Below, in pieces: positions 13,241-26,892 of a stretch of 64,000 bases of DNA (its first letter is position 1; every line of letters begins with the position of its first letter). The notes under the pieces are model-generated. The model searched no databases. It was not told where the DNA came from and saw only the letters and a list, made by a program, of their open reading frames with translations. This DNA is from Nymphalis io (taxonomy: Eukaryota; Arthropoda; Insecta; Lepidoptera; Nymphalidae): assembly GCF_905147045.1 (NCBI RefSeq), contig NC_065896.1, positions 3,187,001-3,251,000 of the forward strand, read 5' to 3'. The position numbers were made by a program, and so were the translations under genes.

Positions 13241-13308
13241 AGTAACAGTAACAGCCTGTTAATTCCCACTGCTGGGTTAAGGCCTCCTCTCCCTTTTGAG
13301 GAGATGGT
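13241..13308 (-). repeat. SINE family A, 3' fragment
   Basis: CAGTAACAGCCTGTTAATTCCC and the GGGTTAAGGCCTCCTCTCCC segment match the 3' end of family A. The rest is absent. Confidence 0.7.
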
Positions 13309-13554
13309 AAACTTCTCCTCAAGTCTAATATTTATTGTCATGTAATTAAGGGATTAATTATTCGTCGTAGCTTATAACTTTTTGTATACAAAAGCATTGA
13401 ACGATGAACGAAGGTAAAGGAATGTTCAATTAAATGCAAAAAACACCAAATGATGAAAAAGCAAATCTGTATTTTCATATAATATGGTGTACTTATTATT
13501 GTGCTGTATAAAGCAGCGATGTTTTCGATCAAGGCTACTATTTTCAAAGAGAGC

Positions 13555-13800
13555 AAGTGTGCGCAGACACAGGTGCATTCTCTGTTAGCTTTCCCACATA
13601 ATTTGTTACGGCTACTGGTACTGTTAATGAAACGAACGGAAAAGGTTCGAACGCAGGACCATCGGCTTTTACGTGCTTTCCGGGGAACAGGACTGAAAAC
13701 ACTGTCAACTTATAACGAACTGTTGATAATCAACCGACCCAGAATTTGAAGTCAAAACATCGGAACCTGCAACTCACGAGCTAGACACTAAAACGATGAG
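13555..13800 (-). repeat. SINE family B, strongly diverged copy
   Basis: GTGTGCGCAGACACAGGTGCA, a GGAAAAGGTTCGAACGCAGGACCA-like stretch and ACGTGCTTTCCGGGG follow the order of family B. The head end is blurred (ACGATGAG in place of ACGAGGCAG). The open frame over it is a by-product of the repeat. Confidence 0.55.
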
Positions 13801-15419
13801 GTTAAATAAATGCAATTGTAGTGTAGCACTAAAAGTGTTGTGCTGTCGTAGAAATAATGGTTACTCTTAGAGCGTCTGGTTATTTGTACTATCTAAATTG
13901 TTAGTTGTTAATCTAACTCCTAGTTTAGATAGCAATATCGAATTAATACACTAAGTTCATTTTCCACAACCCAAACACATACATTATGTATGTATGACGG
14001 TCTCGTCTCGGCGCTGGTAGGAAAACATATATATAAAATATATTCAAATAAAATAAAAAAAGCTTTTAAGAAACAAAGAATTATGAATCGTTATTTTACA
14101 AGAATATATCAAATGTAAAGATTTAATCGTTTCGGACAATTGATTCTACCGAGAAGAACAGGATCGAAACTCAGTACCTAATTACTCTTTTACGCACCAA
14201 TTAAATTACATATGTACATGCTTTATAGATCTTGAAATATCGATTATTTATTGATTTTAATCCTATCTAAATCAATACTTGGTTTAGTTTTTGACAGGTT
14301 TTAAAAGCAAGTATTCTTTACAGAAATTGAGTAAAAACAATAAAACGATTTCGATGCAGAATGAATGGAAAATGTACTTGAACTGATCGTGAGAAATGAA
14401 AAGAGAACTAATAGAACGTATTAGTTTCACTTCTGTCACGTGTACTGTCTGGTCTACAAGCTATTTTAAATGAAAAACAAAAGCCATTACCTACAGCATA
14501 GAATAATTAGAATAATTAACAATTTCGCATGGCCGACGGTATCTTTTGAATCTTTAGAAACATTTAAGTACGTCGAATCAATTCGTCTCGACTCAAAATG
14601 TATACGGTCATCGGCAAAAGTATATTTTTTAGAAAGTCAATATTCTTATTGGTTTCTCGCAGCACGAAGACTAGAATGAAACGTTTTTTTTTCGTTCGTC
14701 GCTCTTTATCAGGCGAGGTTTTTTGTTCGTGGAAGAAATACTCGTAACACGAATCTTTGATTATCTCCGCGGTTGGACGCAACAAATATCGTTGACCTAG
14801 GATGGGGATCGGTGGACGCAAAAAGACTAGCTGATTCCCAGAAAGTGGACTAGTTTAAAATTTCAATAGCCAAGTACTGCGAAGCCGATCGACACGTTTG
14901 CCTGACGTATTGATTGAAATAATGCTTTGATATTTTGCGAGATTGATCCGCAAACAAAAGCGATAAGGTCTAGTTTAGAATGCTTGAGTTCGATTTTCCT
15001 GTCCGAATTAGTTCCGTTGTTAAATATTTATAAATACGCTTTTGTTTTTTACTTAGAAATCTTAGCATTTTTAAAATATTTAGAAAAAAACAGTTTATCT
15101 GAAATACAAAATAGATCTTAGCAAATTTTTAACTCACTGGTAATAGGAACTTAATAGAATATAATTGTCAGCTGTTGTAACTTAATACGGTGAAGGTTAA
15201 GTATCACCTTACTGTCAGTCAACCTGTCTACTCGTTAAGTTACGTTGAAACAATGTAGACAACAGTGAATAAAATATTTACTGATAAAATAAGGCTCAAG
15301 CGTGTTGTTGTCATCGTCACGAAAAAAATGTCAAATCGTGTTACGGTTGAGAAAGTTCAGCACAGGAACTGAAATAAAAACGTGAATGGAGGCAAATTTG
15401 TAATCCAATAACCCGTTCA

Positions 15420-15680
15420 ACAAGTTCACAGTAGGAAACCCCTTTCACTCGCAAGCGCTGGCGCGGGATAAAAATAGTCACTCTTATTTACAGATTACAA
15501 CATCTAATTGACCGGCTATAAATCTGAACCTATGCCGGTGAAATATAACGGAACGCGTTTATTTAAAAATCGAATGGGCCACGGAATGGCTTTCCGAGAA
15601 GCGCGGCGCAACGTCGAACGCCCAACCGGTCGGCGAAGTTCTCGGAACACGCGAAGGTTGCTCAGCTAAACTCTTACATT
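15420..15680. promoter_or_regulatory. G+C-rich block with two STAT-type palindromes
   Basis: The block holds AAGCGCTGGCGCGGG, GGAACGCG and CGGTCGGCGAAG, with TTCCGAGAA (15592-15600) and TTCTCGGAA (15639-15647) 47 bp apart. These two 9-mers are reverse complements of each other and both fit the TTCNNNGAA consensus known for STAT dimers. There is no open frame or repeat similarity. Inferred enhancer candidate in the interval upstream of the SOCS gene. Confidence 0.4.
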
Positions 15681-17651
15681 GGAACGGAACGTTCATTGCC
15701 GAACTCTTAATGTGCTTTTGACTACAGCATACATACACTATACTTGACTTTTTATTGCCAGTCTGCCGGCTATGCTCACTGGATTTAGGGCAACGTTACC
15801 GCCATTTTGCGCTTAGTTTTTTATAAACAAGATCCATTCCACATTCAAATTACATTCATTTGCTTTTTAATGAATCTATAAAAACATGATAACAATAAAA
15901 ATGGCAATTAAATCCTTGAGAAATGAAGATTAAAAAATATAAATTGCATACAAACATGTTCTTGTATCTACCTCAATTTTAAAGGAATTTTTCTCCGAAA
16001 ATTACATAAACGACGGTTATTATAATAAGAATTACTAAAGCCTCATTGAGATGCGTCCGAATATGAAATTTAAGTTCTATTTTAGCTGATTTAAATGATT
16101 ATTATACGTACTGTAGATATATCAGATTAGCATTAAAAATGCTGATTACTTGGCTTTCTATTTAGATACAAGAATTCCACGGCGTACGTACGTGTGATGA
16201 AATCGGTTCTCGTTCCGCTCTTTGAAGTCAAAGGCCACGAAGAAATTGAGGCTATCTCACTTGGCGGTTAATGGGGTTGCCAACATGTATGAAAATTTTA
16301 ACAAACGCTATAGGATTTAATTTATTATTTTAATAAACAAGAGAAAATGTGTAAAAATATCGTTCACTAAATATTAAGCTCAATATTCTTTTTCGATTAA
16401 GTAATTTAATAATTAATAAATGCTTCTCAGAAGTGGAAACACATACAAAGTCATTTTTAATAAAATGTTAAACCAATTAAAGTTGCTTAATTAAAGTAGG
16501 TATACGAAGAAACCCAATAAACAGAACTGACTTGTAAATAATTGTGATATTTCCGTTCTCGGGTAAGCCATAGTAAGTTGGCCTTATAAAGTAAAATATG
16601 CAACATTTATTATATACATATGATTAATTATATACTATTTACATTAAATACGTAGTTGATTGAATTAAAAATAATTGTTGTACACATAGTGGCAGCGGAG
16701 AATGGTGACAAAAATGGTAGAAAAAAAATAATATTTCCGTCTTCTATTCCGATTTTCTAGACGATATTTTAACCAGTGCCACAAGTGGAAGTAATATGTC
16801 GGAGTACTAAAACTTTCAGTTGCATTTATACTATAACCAGCTTCATAGACATGTTTCAACCAAACAAATTTATAATTTGCCTCACCTAAGACTAGGATAA
16901 TAACATTTATATGTATGCAATAATTAAATTTTTTAATTTTGCTTTTGTTAAAGAAAACGTCGCCTGTTATAACAATAATGAGTCATTCATTAATGTGTGC
17001 ATACCTATACTGTATACAATACTCCGAAATTACCGTGCTAACTCAAAACACATACTTAAATATATTACACCATTACAAAATAAAAATACACAAATATTTG
17101 TCAAGAACTGAAGTCATGTCTATAACATTCACGAAGGAGACAGGTGTTTTGAATATACTTACTCTTATAAAGTGTATTTATTTTAACGATATTCAACTTC
17201 CTTCGAAGATTGTATAATAATTTTAAATATTAGTGCATATATTGTAACAAAATACTAGTTTTCTATGGAAGTTTCAACCGATATAAACACATATACAAGT
17301 GCCAGGGTATGAATTCCAGGAAGCTTAGTTCGCCGGCTATTAATATACCGGCTATTTTCATTCTAGATATCTTAACGAGCTGCCCCAAAACTCTAGTCTG
17401 ATGTATGAATTCCAAAAATCCGTATCAGACGCTTTTGATGTATTTTGCACGTGATTGTATTATAATAAGTGCTATCGGTTTTAACGTTTATTGTTTTTTA
17501 TGTTAAAAATTGTTAAATATCCAAAATAGTCCGCGATGAAAGCCACTTAAAATTTATGTAAATATATTATGATAATAATAAAAGCTAAATGATTTCATAT
17601 GTTCAAGAGTCTTGTCTGAAAAAAAACCATAAAATATTGTCGATAGTAAAA

Positions 17652-17784
17652 TTAGACTCGGTGATGAAATCTGAAATTTTGCTATTATACTTTACTCGGC
17701 TCATATGAACAACAGCTGACAGGCGCAAGTATTTTATATATTTTAAAAGTCCCCTAAATCCTGCTTTCTCATCACCCAGTCTAA
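17652..17784. repeat. small imperfect inverted-repeat unit, possible MITE
   Basis: TTAGACTCGGTGATGAAA at the left edge is mirrored by TTTCTCATCACCCAGTCTAA at the right edge, about 130 bp apart. The interior is A+T-rich and non-coding. Size and ends fit a short non-autonomous DNA element, but I found no second copy and no clear target duplication. Confidence 0.3.
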
Positions 17785-18769
17785 AACATTTATTATTTTA
17801 GCTCTTTACTATATACTGATAAGTGTTTTAAATAAAAACTTTGCTACAAAACATTATTTTTACATAAGAATAGTAAAACAATAATGTATGTACGTAAATT
17901 GAAATAGGTTATCAATAAATTGACATGTAGAACTGGTTCTTGTACAAAAACAGTCTTGAAGCGAATGTCAATTATTTATCTGTTCCGAGAAAATTATACG
18001 TTCGAAAACAATTTGACGGTCGGAATGTCTGTCCAAAAATACAATACGGCGAAAAATATAAAAGCAAATGAGCAATATAGTGGTATAATTATATTCCGAA
18101 GGCTATTCAAATGTATAACTGTATGAATAGGTGTTTTATTTTGAAAGTACTACCCATGTTCACAAAATTTGCTGTTTTTTTATTCTTTATGAATAACAAG
18201 AAGACATACCAGATTGATTATATGTTATCACTGCTCCAATTTATTTATGCGTATATTTATTGATCGCAGTTTGATTTTGTTATGTATTTACTTACAAATA
18301 AAAATAAAGAAACTGTTGGATCGGCGATTAATAAAAAATGTATACTTATTTACGCGCCTTAAAAAGCGTCTAGCACTATAGTTATCTATAAAATTCTTCA
18401 AGAGTAATAGTTGCTCATTTTTGATCATAAAACAAGTCTGATATTTCGTATTTTTTTCTAAATAAAATTATTTTTTAATTTTATTTTTTAATATTTATCG
18501 ATTTTTTATCGATTCTGTTATCGTTATTATGTAGTCAAATGAATGTCACTTGTCACTTTCATTTCCACATCATTTTCCATTACGACTTACTAAGCAATGT
18601 TTTTTTTTTCTTACTAAGCTATGAAAATCGAACAATTTATACCGTCGTTTCCGCTTAAATTTTTTGTTACAGAGGATTTTATATTTTTCTGTCAAATGTA
18701 GTATACTATAGTGTAGTGTGTCGACTTTACGCTTTCTATTGTATTACATATTATTTACTCAAGGAGTGT

Positions 18770-18882
18770 TCGGAACTAAGATGTTATGTCCTTTGTGCCT
18801 GTAATTACAATAGCTCATTCACCCTTCAAACCGGAACAACAAAACCAAGTACTGTTATGCGGTAGAATATCTGAAAGTATGA
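18770..18882 (-). repeat. SINE family C, truncated copy
   Basis: GGAACTAAGATGTTATGTCC, CTGTAATTACA, ACCCTTCAAACCGGAACA and GCGGTAGAATATCTGA occur in family order. Both ends are missing. Confidence 0.7.
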
Positions 18883-19734
18883 AATGTGCAAAATTAATCT
18901 GAAATGTAGGCTGTGCTTTAATGTACTTTATTATATCGTGACTTATTTCCTTTAAGATGTCGCTGAGCATTAAAATACTGAGTGTATACGGATTATTATT
19001 TAAAACTAAAACTAATAACAGTTAACACTTCGGGTTCCTTTTTAAATTTTAAATATTACAAAAGCTTAATTATATCTTTTGTTGCCATTTTCAACCATTT
19101 TAAAACTAGAATATTCTCTATTCTTAGCGAAATGTTGAAACGGCGTCCATTTCTCTTCTCATTTCCGACAGGCGGACTCTTTGAACATGGCGGGTGTTCG
19201 AGCGAATAATGACTTGTTTTTTGTTGATATCCCTTGTTTTATTCACAACTGTTATGTTTTAGAAGTGCAGTTTATTTTAGCACATTTTTTTCTATATTTT
19301 GATAAGCGACGCATTTGAAAGTTTTATGTTTTAAGAATTTAATACAATTAATATCCGGCCGCTGAGAGAATGCATGACATCACCTGTTCGGAATGTAGAC
19401 TTATTTAAAAATAACAGGTTCAATAAATAGTAAAAGATATAAAAATTACATAACACGTTATATATCTTAAGTTGAAAAAAATAATATACGGCCTTAAATA
19501 TAAACGTTGCTTAGCGACTGTTTAGTTATACACATATTTCACTTTTTCTGTCCTTATTGTTTTGACATTCAAAAGAATAAGATAGCATTGTTTAAGTAAA
19601 CTGTTTATTAAATATTTAATAATATACATATTTATTTAATATCCAAAAACATCATCTAGACACGTTAAAAGTGATTTATTTATTTGAATAGTTCTCGCTA
19701 CTGTAACTAATTATACACACTCAAATATACCATG

Positions 19735-19830
19735 CACCACCCCGTATTGAAGGAGTTTGGTGAAATAGTCTCCATATCCACTCCTCAAGAGAGGCCTTTG
19801 CCCAAAAGTGGGAGACATCTGCGAGCTTAT
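19735..19830. repeat. decayed SINE-like remnant
   Basis: CTCAAGAGAGGCCTTTGCCC followed by AAAAGTGGGAGACAT resembles the AGGCCT..GCCCAGCAGTGGGACAT 3' signature of family A or a related moth/butterfly SINE. It is too decayed to place. The 64-codon frame across it is not credible as a gene. Confidence 0.35.
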
Positions 19831-20284
19831 AACATACCAGCATCGAAACAGTACTTACATTCCAAAGAGAACAATGGATCACTTAAGAATTACCTGTATA
19901 AGAAAAAAACAACTAAAAAAAATTAAGGTACAAAACCATAAAAAAGAATTAACAATGTGATGTTTGATAATTTGGTGAAAAGGTCGTAGTCTCAGCTAGG
20001 CTGTTTTTGCTTTTCAGTCAACACAAACGTTACATTCAGTGCAGTAAAAGGTAAAAGAAGATAAAATTACTTAAATAATAAACTTCTGTTAATAATAATT
20101 TTATAAAACATTTTTTTTTATTAACTACTGCTATTGTCAATCATATAATTATGTAACGTGAAGTAATCGATAAGTACTAATTACATTATTTATTTTAAAG
20201 ACGCTTCATATACATTTAATTTAGTTATTTTTTATTGTTTCTTTACGTTACTATGGAATCTTTAAATGCTTAGTTTATGTTTAC

Positions 20285-20525
20285 AGTATTTCACGCTAAA
20301 GGTTGTGGGTTCGATTCCCACCCAGGACAGACATTTGTGTGCATGAACATGTCCGTTTGTCCTGAGTCTGGGTGTAATTATCTATTTAAGTATGTATTTA
20401 CAAAAGAAAAGTAGTATAATTATGTAATATATCAGTTGTCTGGTTTCCATAGAACAAGCTCTGCTTAGTTTGGGATCAGATGGCCGTGTGTGAATAATGT
20501 CCCAGGATATTATTATTATTATTTA
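20285..20525 (+). repeat. SINE family D, head truncated
   Basis: It starts inside the tRNA-like head (TTCACGCTAAAGGTTGTGGG, then box B GGTTCGATTCC) and runs through TTGTCCTGAGTCTGGGTGTA to a GGATATTATTATTATT tail. Other copies lie at 46.5, 50.2 and 63.3 kb. Confidence 0.8.
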
Positions 20526-22578
20526 TTTTTATACTTCACGATTAATCGTGATAACGAACATTTATTATATATTTATGATTCTTTTAATCAGCATCTTAAG
20601 AGAAGCTACATTATCAAATCCAACGACGCAATACTCGATGATTATAATCTTTGTTTTTCCATCTTAAAATTCTTTATATTATTGTTGTCCTAAATACGTA
20701 TACCGAATTTCAGTACAATTCGATACAGGGCATGGGCTAAAATCAATGATACTTGGGTGCGCTAGGCGCAGGTCAAAGGCTTCCTAATTTATATAAAAAT
20801 GCTTAAGCTAAGTTAACACAATTGCTATATTTATGAATTTACGCCCATAAGTATACTAATATAACTTGTATTTATATACTTGTATAGTATTCGGTATTTC
20901 GGTAACTTTACAGCTTTTATAGGAATTTATTCTTATATAGTATTCACCAGCGGATCAAAATAAAAGGAATGACCCTTTGGAATCAAACGTACTTACCAAA
21001 TTTTATCAGCATCGTGTCAATGGTATACTATAAAAGCGTCACAAACAGACATATAATGTAGATGATTTTTTTAACTAATTTGAATTAAATTGTAAAAGTT
21101 GCTTTTAAATATTTTTGCCGATTGTATGCTTTTCACTGAATAGGTTGTATCTTGAGGGGATCACATTTGAATCGAAAACACAGGCCTACTATACTCGATT
21201 TGTCATTTCTTTCTTTAAAATACTTACTATTTTTAATATACTTACTTACTTTTTAGTGTAATTAAAATCGAATACTATAATTAAAGTACCTATACTATAT
21301 ACTTTGGGTATTTTATTTTAATTTGTGGATGTTGTTATGGTCATTGCCTTTCCAAAAATAAAAAATCATAAACAACTTTCAAATGTTTTATATATTTGCA
21401 ACTATATATAAATATATACGTCTATACCATACTAAAATCAATAAAACTATAAAACAATTATCATTCGCTCCGTGGAATACTTTGAAATTTGGTTTATTAT
21501 AACATTATACATTTGATCCAACGACCATTTTGAATACATTAAATATAACCGGTACAACAGTTATTTGCGGTCATTTGTATTAATAGAGTAATTAAAACTA
21601 TTTATCATGTGTTAAATCGCGCTATTTAGATGAATCAAACGAAATTTTATCAATATATATCTGTAATACATAGTTTAATGTATAAATAAATGAAAAAAAA
21701 TAACATAACTCCTTATTTTGTTTAAACCGACCGACAGTTCGCAAATATGATTAAAAAACACAGTATATAGAATATAAACAGAAAGCTTATATTAAGGTCC
21801 GTTAATGAGGTTTTAGTTTACTCTAATTAAACTTCTAGGACGCTCGGGACGGATACGACAAAGAAACACCGAGCTATGACTAAAATGTTGTTTGGTATTA
21901 TGTTCGCGTGAACAGAATAAACATATTATATTTTTGTGCCAAATCCCGAGGGAGAAGTGTTATTTAGTTTTTTTTTTTAATCTGTCATAATTAGTTACGT
22001 GTCTAAGTTACAACCTTGAAAAGACAATAGCAACACAGTATACGGTTTCAAAGTGACTGGTGATGTGAAAGTCGCAAGTTCTATAGCGACCCTAACAAAT
22101 GAACACGATTTCCTAAAAAGCCAATCTTTGCCAAGATTCTTTATAAAAAAAGGGATATGATCGTAATACCCTAGCATATTTTCATTAATACAAACAAAAA
22201 TAACCTAACCTCTTTTTACAGTCACTTAACAAGAATATAACTAAAATATAAATAGGAAATAAGCTAAATTAAACATAATATCCTGTGATTACATTTTCCT
22301 GTCATTATCGATAATTTTGTTAATTATTACATTGAAAGTAGTAATTAGTAGCAGATTGGTTCAGTTCGTCGGAACCGATTTTTGCTCTTAATTACATCGC
22401 TTTAAACACGCTGCCTGGAATTTTGATAGACCGGTATTATTGTTGATTATATACGCTTAATATTAATTAATAAAAACCTATATCTGGTTTTATTAATTAA
22501 CATTAAACATATACATGTATTATTATATATATTTTATACCATAATTATTATTAATTGTTACACATAATAATAATTATG

Positions 22579-22865
22579 TCCTCCAGACCGATTTCGGCCA
22601 CGGCGGCCAATCTCAAGAGAGATTAGCCAACTACGCAGGAGATATTATAGTGTACAATTGTGTGCGCAAACACAGGTGCAATCTCTGTTCCCTAACTCTC
22701 ATAATCCGATGGGACGGTAATCCGACACGACCGGAAAGAGTTCAGGCGCAGGACCAACGGCTTTACGTGCTTTTCGAGGCACGGGAGTGTACACACTTCC
22801 AACTTCCAGACTCTGGGCTGCTACTGAGAATTTTCTGGCAGAAAAACCCAATAACTTTTTATTAA
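22579..22865 (-). repeat. SINE family B, lacking the tRNA head
   Basis: It matches family B from CCTCCAGACCGATTTCGGCC to AATAACTTTTTATT. The tRNA-derived head, which should follow on the right, is missing: 5' truncation as expected for target-primed reverse transcription. The open frames over it come from the repeat. Confidence 0.8.
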
Positions 22866-23087
22866 GAATATTGTATCTAATAAATAAGAGACTAAATGAT
22901 AATACCTTATCTTGTATGAAAAATAAAAATTACCTACCTAGCATTAATAACATAAGAATTAATCTTAAATATTTTTAATAATTCCAATTAAATCCGAAAT
23001 TAAAGTGATCTATAACGAAAACCTCAATAAATTCTGATATCTAATTACATTTTTATTGACAGATGATCAAATTTTTATTAGGCGTCC

Positions 23088-23197
23088 TTCCGAGAAATCC
23101 TTCCACAGCCGCCATTAAAAACGTTGATTTTTTATCGCAAACAAGATTACTTTAATATCGACATGATTATTCGCGGAAGATCTGAATATTCTAAGAA
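23088..23197. promoter_or_regulatory. cluster of three STAT-type palindromes
   Basis: TTCCGAGAA (23088-23096), TTCGCGGAA (23170-23178) and TTCTAAGAA (23189-23197) all fit TTCNNNGAA and sit within 110 bp. With two-thirds A+T, about one such 9-mer per 3 kb is expected by chance, so three in 110 bp is notable. They lie about 10 kb upstream of the SOCS exons. That they bind STAT is inference. Confidence 0.35.
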
Positions 23198-23278
23198 CGA
23201 AATATCGCTTGATTTAACGCTTACTCAGATACATGAAAAGTTCGGTGTAAATAATATAATAAATACTATAGTTTGCTG

Positions 23279-23313
23279 TTTTTCAATGTGCGTGTGTAAC
23301 ACACATTGAAAAA
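23279..23313. repeat. short perfect hairpin
   Basis: TTTTTCAATGTG (23279-23290) is perfectly mirrored by CACATTGAAAAA (23302-23313) around an 11-base loop. The stem is shorter than a typical miRNA precursor and is A+T-rich, so I take it as a simple inverted repeat. Confidence 0.45.
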
Positions 23314-23611
23314 AAAAATCACCACTCAAAAATACTTTACTCAAATATTACATCATTTAGATATATAGCATTCAAAATAAATTTAAAAAATATAACGAAC
23401 TTAAATTAATAACAAAAGTAGTCTAAGAATTTAATGGTGATGACGTAACATAATATTGAGGAATTTATTGTCAGTAGTCTATTTGTGCAACCTGATCTTA
23501 TCATATTCACAGATGCTAATTAAAATCACCTGTAAGTATCTCAATATGTCTTGAATGTTTATTAACATTTTGATTAAGTACTATGTATTACGATGAGTAC
23601 TTTACTGGTTT

Positions 23612-23665
23612 GGCTATTATATAATTATTTGGCTATTATATAATTATTTTGCTATTATATATACG
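23612..23665. repeat. short tandem repeat, about 20-bp unit, nearly three copies
   Basis: GGCTATTATATAATTATTT occurs twice in direct succession, followed by a partial third unit (GCTATTATATATA). Confidence 0.75.
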
Positions 23666-23847
23666 GTATTGGTATAAAAGTATATAATTGTTATTATATT
23701 TCGGAACAGTCACAGATTTCTGTATATTTTTTTTCCTCTTTTATATTTATAATTACCAACAGAGTGCTAATCACCGCTCGGATCGAATTGAATAACCCTT
23801 GCGTTCTGACAATTAAATAAATATTCAATCCTATCGGTGATTCAATT

Positions 23848-23861
23848 ATATATATATATAT

Positions 23862-23902
<41 letters not shown>
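23848..23902. repeat. (TA)n microsatellite
   Basis: The stretch is an almost pure TA dinucleotide run broken once by AAAT. It is probably length-variable between individuals. A second, shorter TA run lies at about 28177-28195. Confidence 0.9.
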
Positions 23903-23906
<4 letters not shown>

Positions 23907-25094
23907 TTTACTCAATCCAATTGAAAAACCCTTGTGTTCTATCCATTGTATTTACATGGTTTTTTTACATTCCTTGATATTTTAAATAAACCATCTTATG
24001 GTTTTTATGATATATTACACAAAGAATTAATTATACAATTGTTGTTTTTATATTTGCTACAATATTCTTATAAAAATATAACTTTTATTGTGTATTCTAA
24101 GAAAATGGATAATAAATAGAATTTCCGATCGCGCTATTTTCATTTGGAATTTTAATACCAGCTTAAAGTATTTGCATTTTATTGAATAAAATATAAGAAA
24201 AATCGGATACAATACTTTCCTAACGACTCTCTGTAAAGTTGTGTTAAAATATATAAAATAAATTGAACTGTACGTTCACCTCAAAAAGAGAAGCGTCTCT
24301 TTGTAAGAAACGTTTTTAATCAAAATATGCGTTTAGAAAATTTGTTCAAAATTTAATTTGACAAGTTTATTCTCAACACGCTCAAAAAAATTAAATACAT
24401 AAAAACAACAAATAGGTAAAGAGGATATAATCTGTTTGCTTTAAAGTTCAATCTTTGCTTAATAGTTCTTAAGCAATATCTGTTAGGCGCAATGATTTAT
24501 ATTAGAAACTAATTAAACATTACAAAATATGTGATTATGTTGTGATATTTAAATTGTTATCGATAAAAACAACACGACACTAACTTCCGAAATGTTTGTT
24601 TAATTCTCGTAAAGAAGAAATGACGTAACTATTACAAGTTAATTATTAGTAATCAAAACGAATAGATACATAATATTGACAAATAATTAATTTATAATCG
24701 TTTCTTAATAATATTTAAGGAATTTATTTCAAACTATTGTTTTTGTAAGGTTTTTTTTAATTCAGTAAAAGGACACTCGAAAAATTAAAAACTGCAAAAC
24801 TTTTACAAAAACATTTATAAAAACATTTTGCCCATTGAATCTGGAAGAAAGAGTTGATATAAAAAACCATAAATCTTCATATTCTATGTAATGTGCTAAT
24901 GACTCTTTTTATTTATATTGCAACACCATTCCAATAAACTACTTTACTTTATTTTACTTCTAAACTTTACAGACAATCCAAACGCCTTTTTTTAAATTAA
25001 TATCGTAATGAAAATCATGGATTATTGTTAAAGATCTCAACCAATTATACCGCGTCAATCAAATGTCAAAGTTGTTTATTTGTCTTTACTTCTC

Positions 25095-25190
25095 TTGAGG
25101 TTGGCAATAGTGGAATAAGCTCTAAAGAGCAGTATGTAAAAGACAAGCCAAGGCAACTGTGGGACATTTACGGTTTGTTAATAATTAAGG
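25095..25190 (+). repeat. diverged SINE family A 3' remnant
   Basis: GGAATAAGCTC and CAACTGTGGGACATTTACGG, followed by TTTGTTA, echo the 3' half of family A. The A-like open frame over it is not a gene. Confidence 0.4.
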
Positions 25191-26611
25191 TCGTAAGTAA
25201 TCAAGGAAAAAAGCCTGAGACGCTATATCATTTGAATAAGTATCATTGGTTTTATTTTTACTTCTATTAGGAGTGATAAAAATAAATCATACGTACTTTT
25301 TAAAGATATATTATCAACAGATACGATTTTTTTTTAATTTAGGATGAATTTACTCTTTAAATACATAGTTTCATGTTATCTTTTTTGATATTTATTGTTT
25401 TAATAACCTTGTCACATTTTTTTCTGTTTAGTATTACCCTCTCTTATATTGTGATGCTCATTATAGCCGAAGTGATATATTTTAAGCCTCTTCGTCGCAG
25501 ACATAGGTACTTAATAATTCTATAACACGGTCGTACTTTAAAAATACTCATTTTAAGCTGGCGCCGTCGACGTATTTTTATCTCTATTCACAACGATAAT
25601 ATGATAACAATGACTAAGGGATTAATTGCCCAAAAACAATAAGCATGTCATATTCGTTTTTGATAAAAAAAGAAATGATTTAAAAATAACGATTTGTTAC
25701 CATTTTAGTTAGTTTTTTTTTCCACATTTTTATTAAAACGAGTATTACTAGTTACATTGTAAAAGTACGAAACTAAACAGATGAGATAGTAAATGTATTC
25801 TTTAATTTATGGACAAAAATAAATAAGCAAGCGTAACCGATACTATTTTCAAGAAAGTTTATGTCTGGTTATAGCAAGCTTCTATAAATAAAACAAAGGC
25901 CAACCTTCGCCCTAGGTGAGTCAGGTTTAAGTATAAAACGGTAGAGCGGCACTTCAAGAGAAATCGCATACACGCCATGACGCGACCTTTCCGAGTACTG
26001 TATCATTACTCGTTTTTTTATTTGTATTTAACTATACGTAAAATCTTTTCTGATTATTTTGGACACAGTTTAATTACATAAAAAATATTTGCCTTATTCT
26101 GCAAAAAAATAGACGAACGTTTTTTAAAAAAAAAAAAACAGTGCACCTCATATTTTAAAAATGGATCCTGATGATAGAAAACGTTAGTTATACTCTGTCT
26201 ATGTAATACAAAAAAAAACGTTATATTCGATGGAATAGGCAACGAGTTTTTATATTTTATCGTCTTTTTTTCTCTTATACAGACGAGATTCTCGAAGAAT
26301 TAATTATAATATTACACAGATGAAGTCATGCGATCTCCCGAGTCGTGACTCGTGTCTTAACATTTATTTATAATTAGTCTAGAGTGTGTTGTGATAGTTG
26401 AATAATAAAACATATTACATTCTATATATAAAGCAACGTTTTCATTGGTATAATACTCGAACCTATGAACAAATAAGAAAAAAAAACGATGATAGGGTGA
26501 AATTTAGTAACAAAATTGAGTTCCAGGGAAGGACAAAAACTACTTTTACTTAATACGTGCCTCCCCCTCCCGAACAAGAAGTCGCAGTTGAAAACTAGTT
26601 ATATATAATTA

Positions 26612-26892
26612 CAGTACAGTTACAGTAACAGCCTGTTAATGTCCCATTGCTGGGCCAACGCCTCCTCTCCCTTTTGAGGAGAAGGTTTTTGAAGCTTATT
26701 CCACCACGCTACTCCAATCCCGATTGGTGGCATACACATGTGACAGAATTTCAGTGAAATTAGACACATGCAGGTTTTCCCACGATGTTTTTCCTTCACC
26801 GTCAAGCACGAGATGAATTATAATCACAAACTAAGCCCACGATCATCAGTTAAGATTCACGCGCTCTTACCACTGGGCCATCTCGGCTTTTT
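26612..26892 (-). repeat. SINE family A, near-complete
   Basis: The head on the minus strand (GCCGAGATGGCCCAGTGG) and 3' end (GGCCCAGCAATGGGACATT-like, tail TACTGTAACTGTA) are both present. Part of the box B region is deleted: the run between ACTAAGC and CCACGATCATC is shorter than in the 6.24-kb copy. Confidence 0.85.

Noticed and set aside
23279..23313. microRNA precursor
   Set aside because: The stem is only 12 bp and is followed by an A-run; a miRNA hairpin needs a stem of around 22 bp or more.
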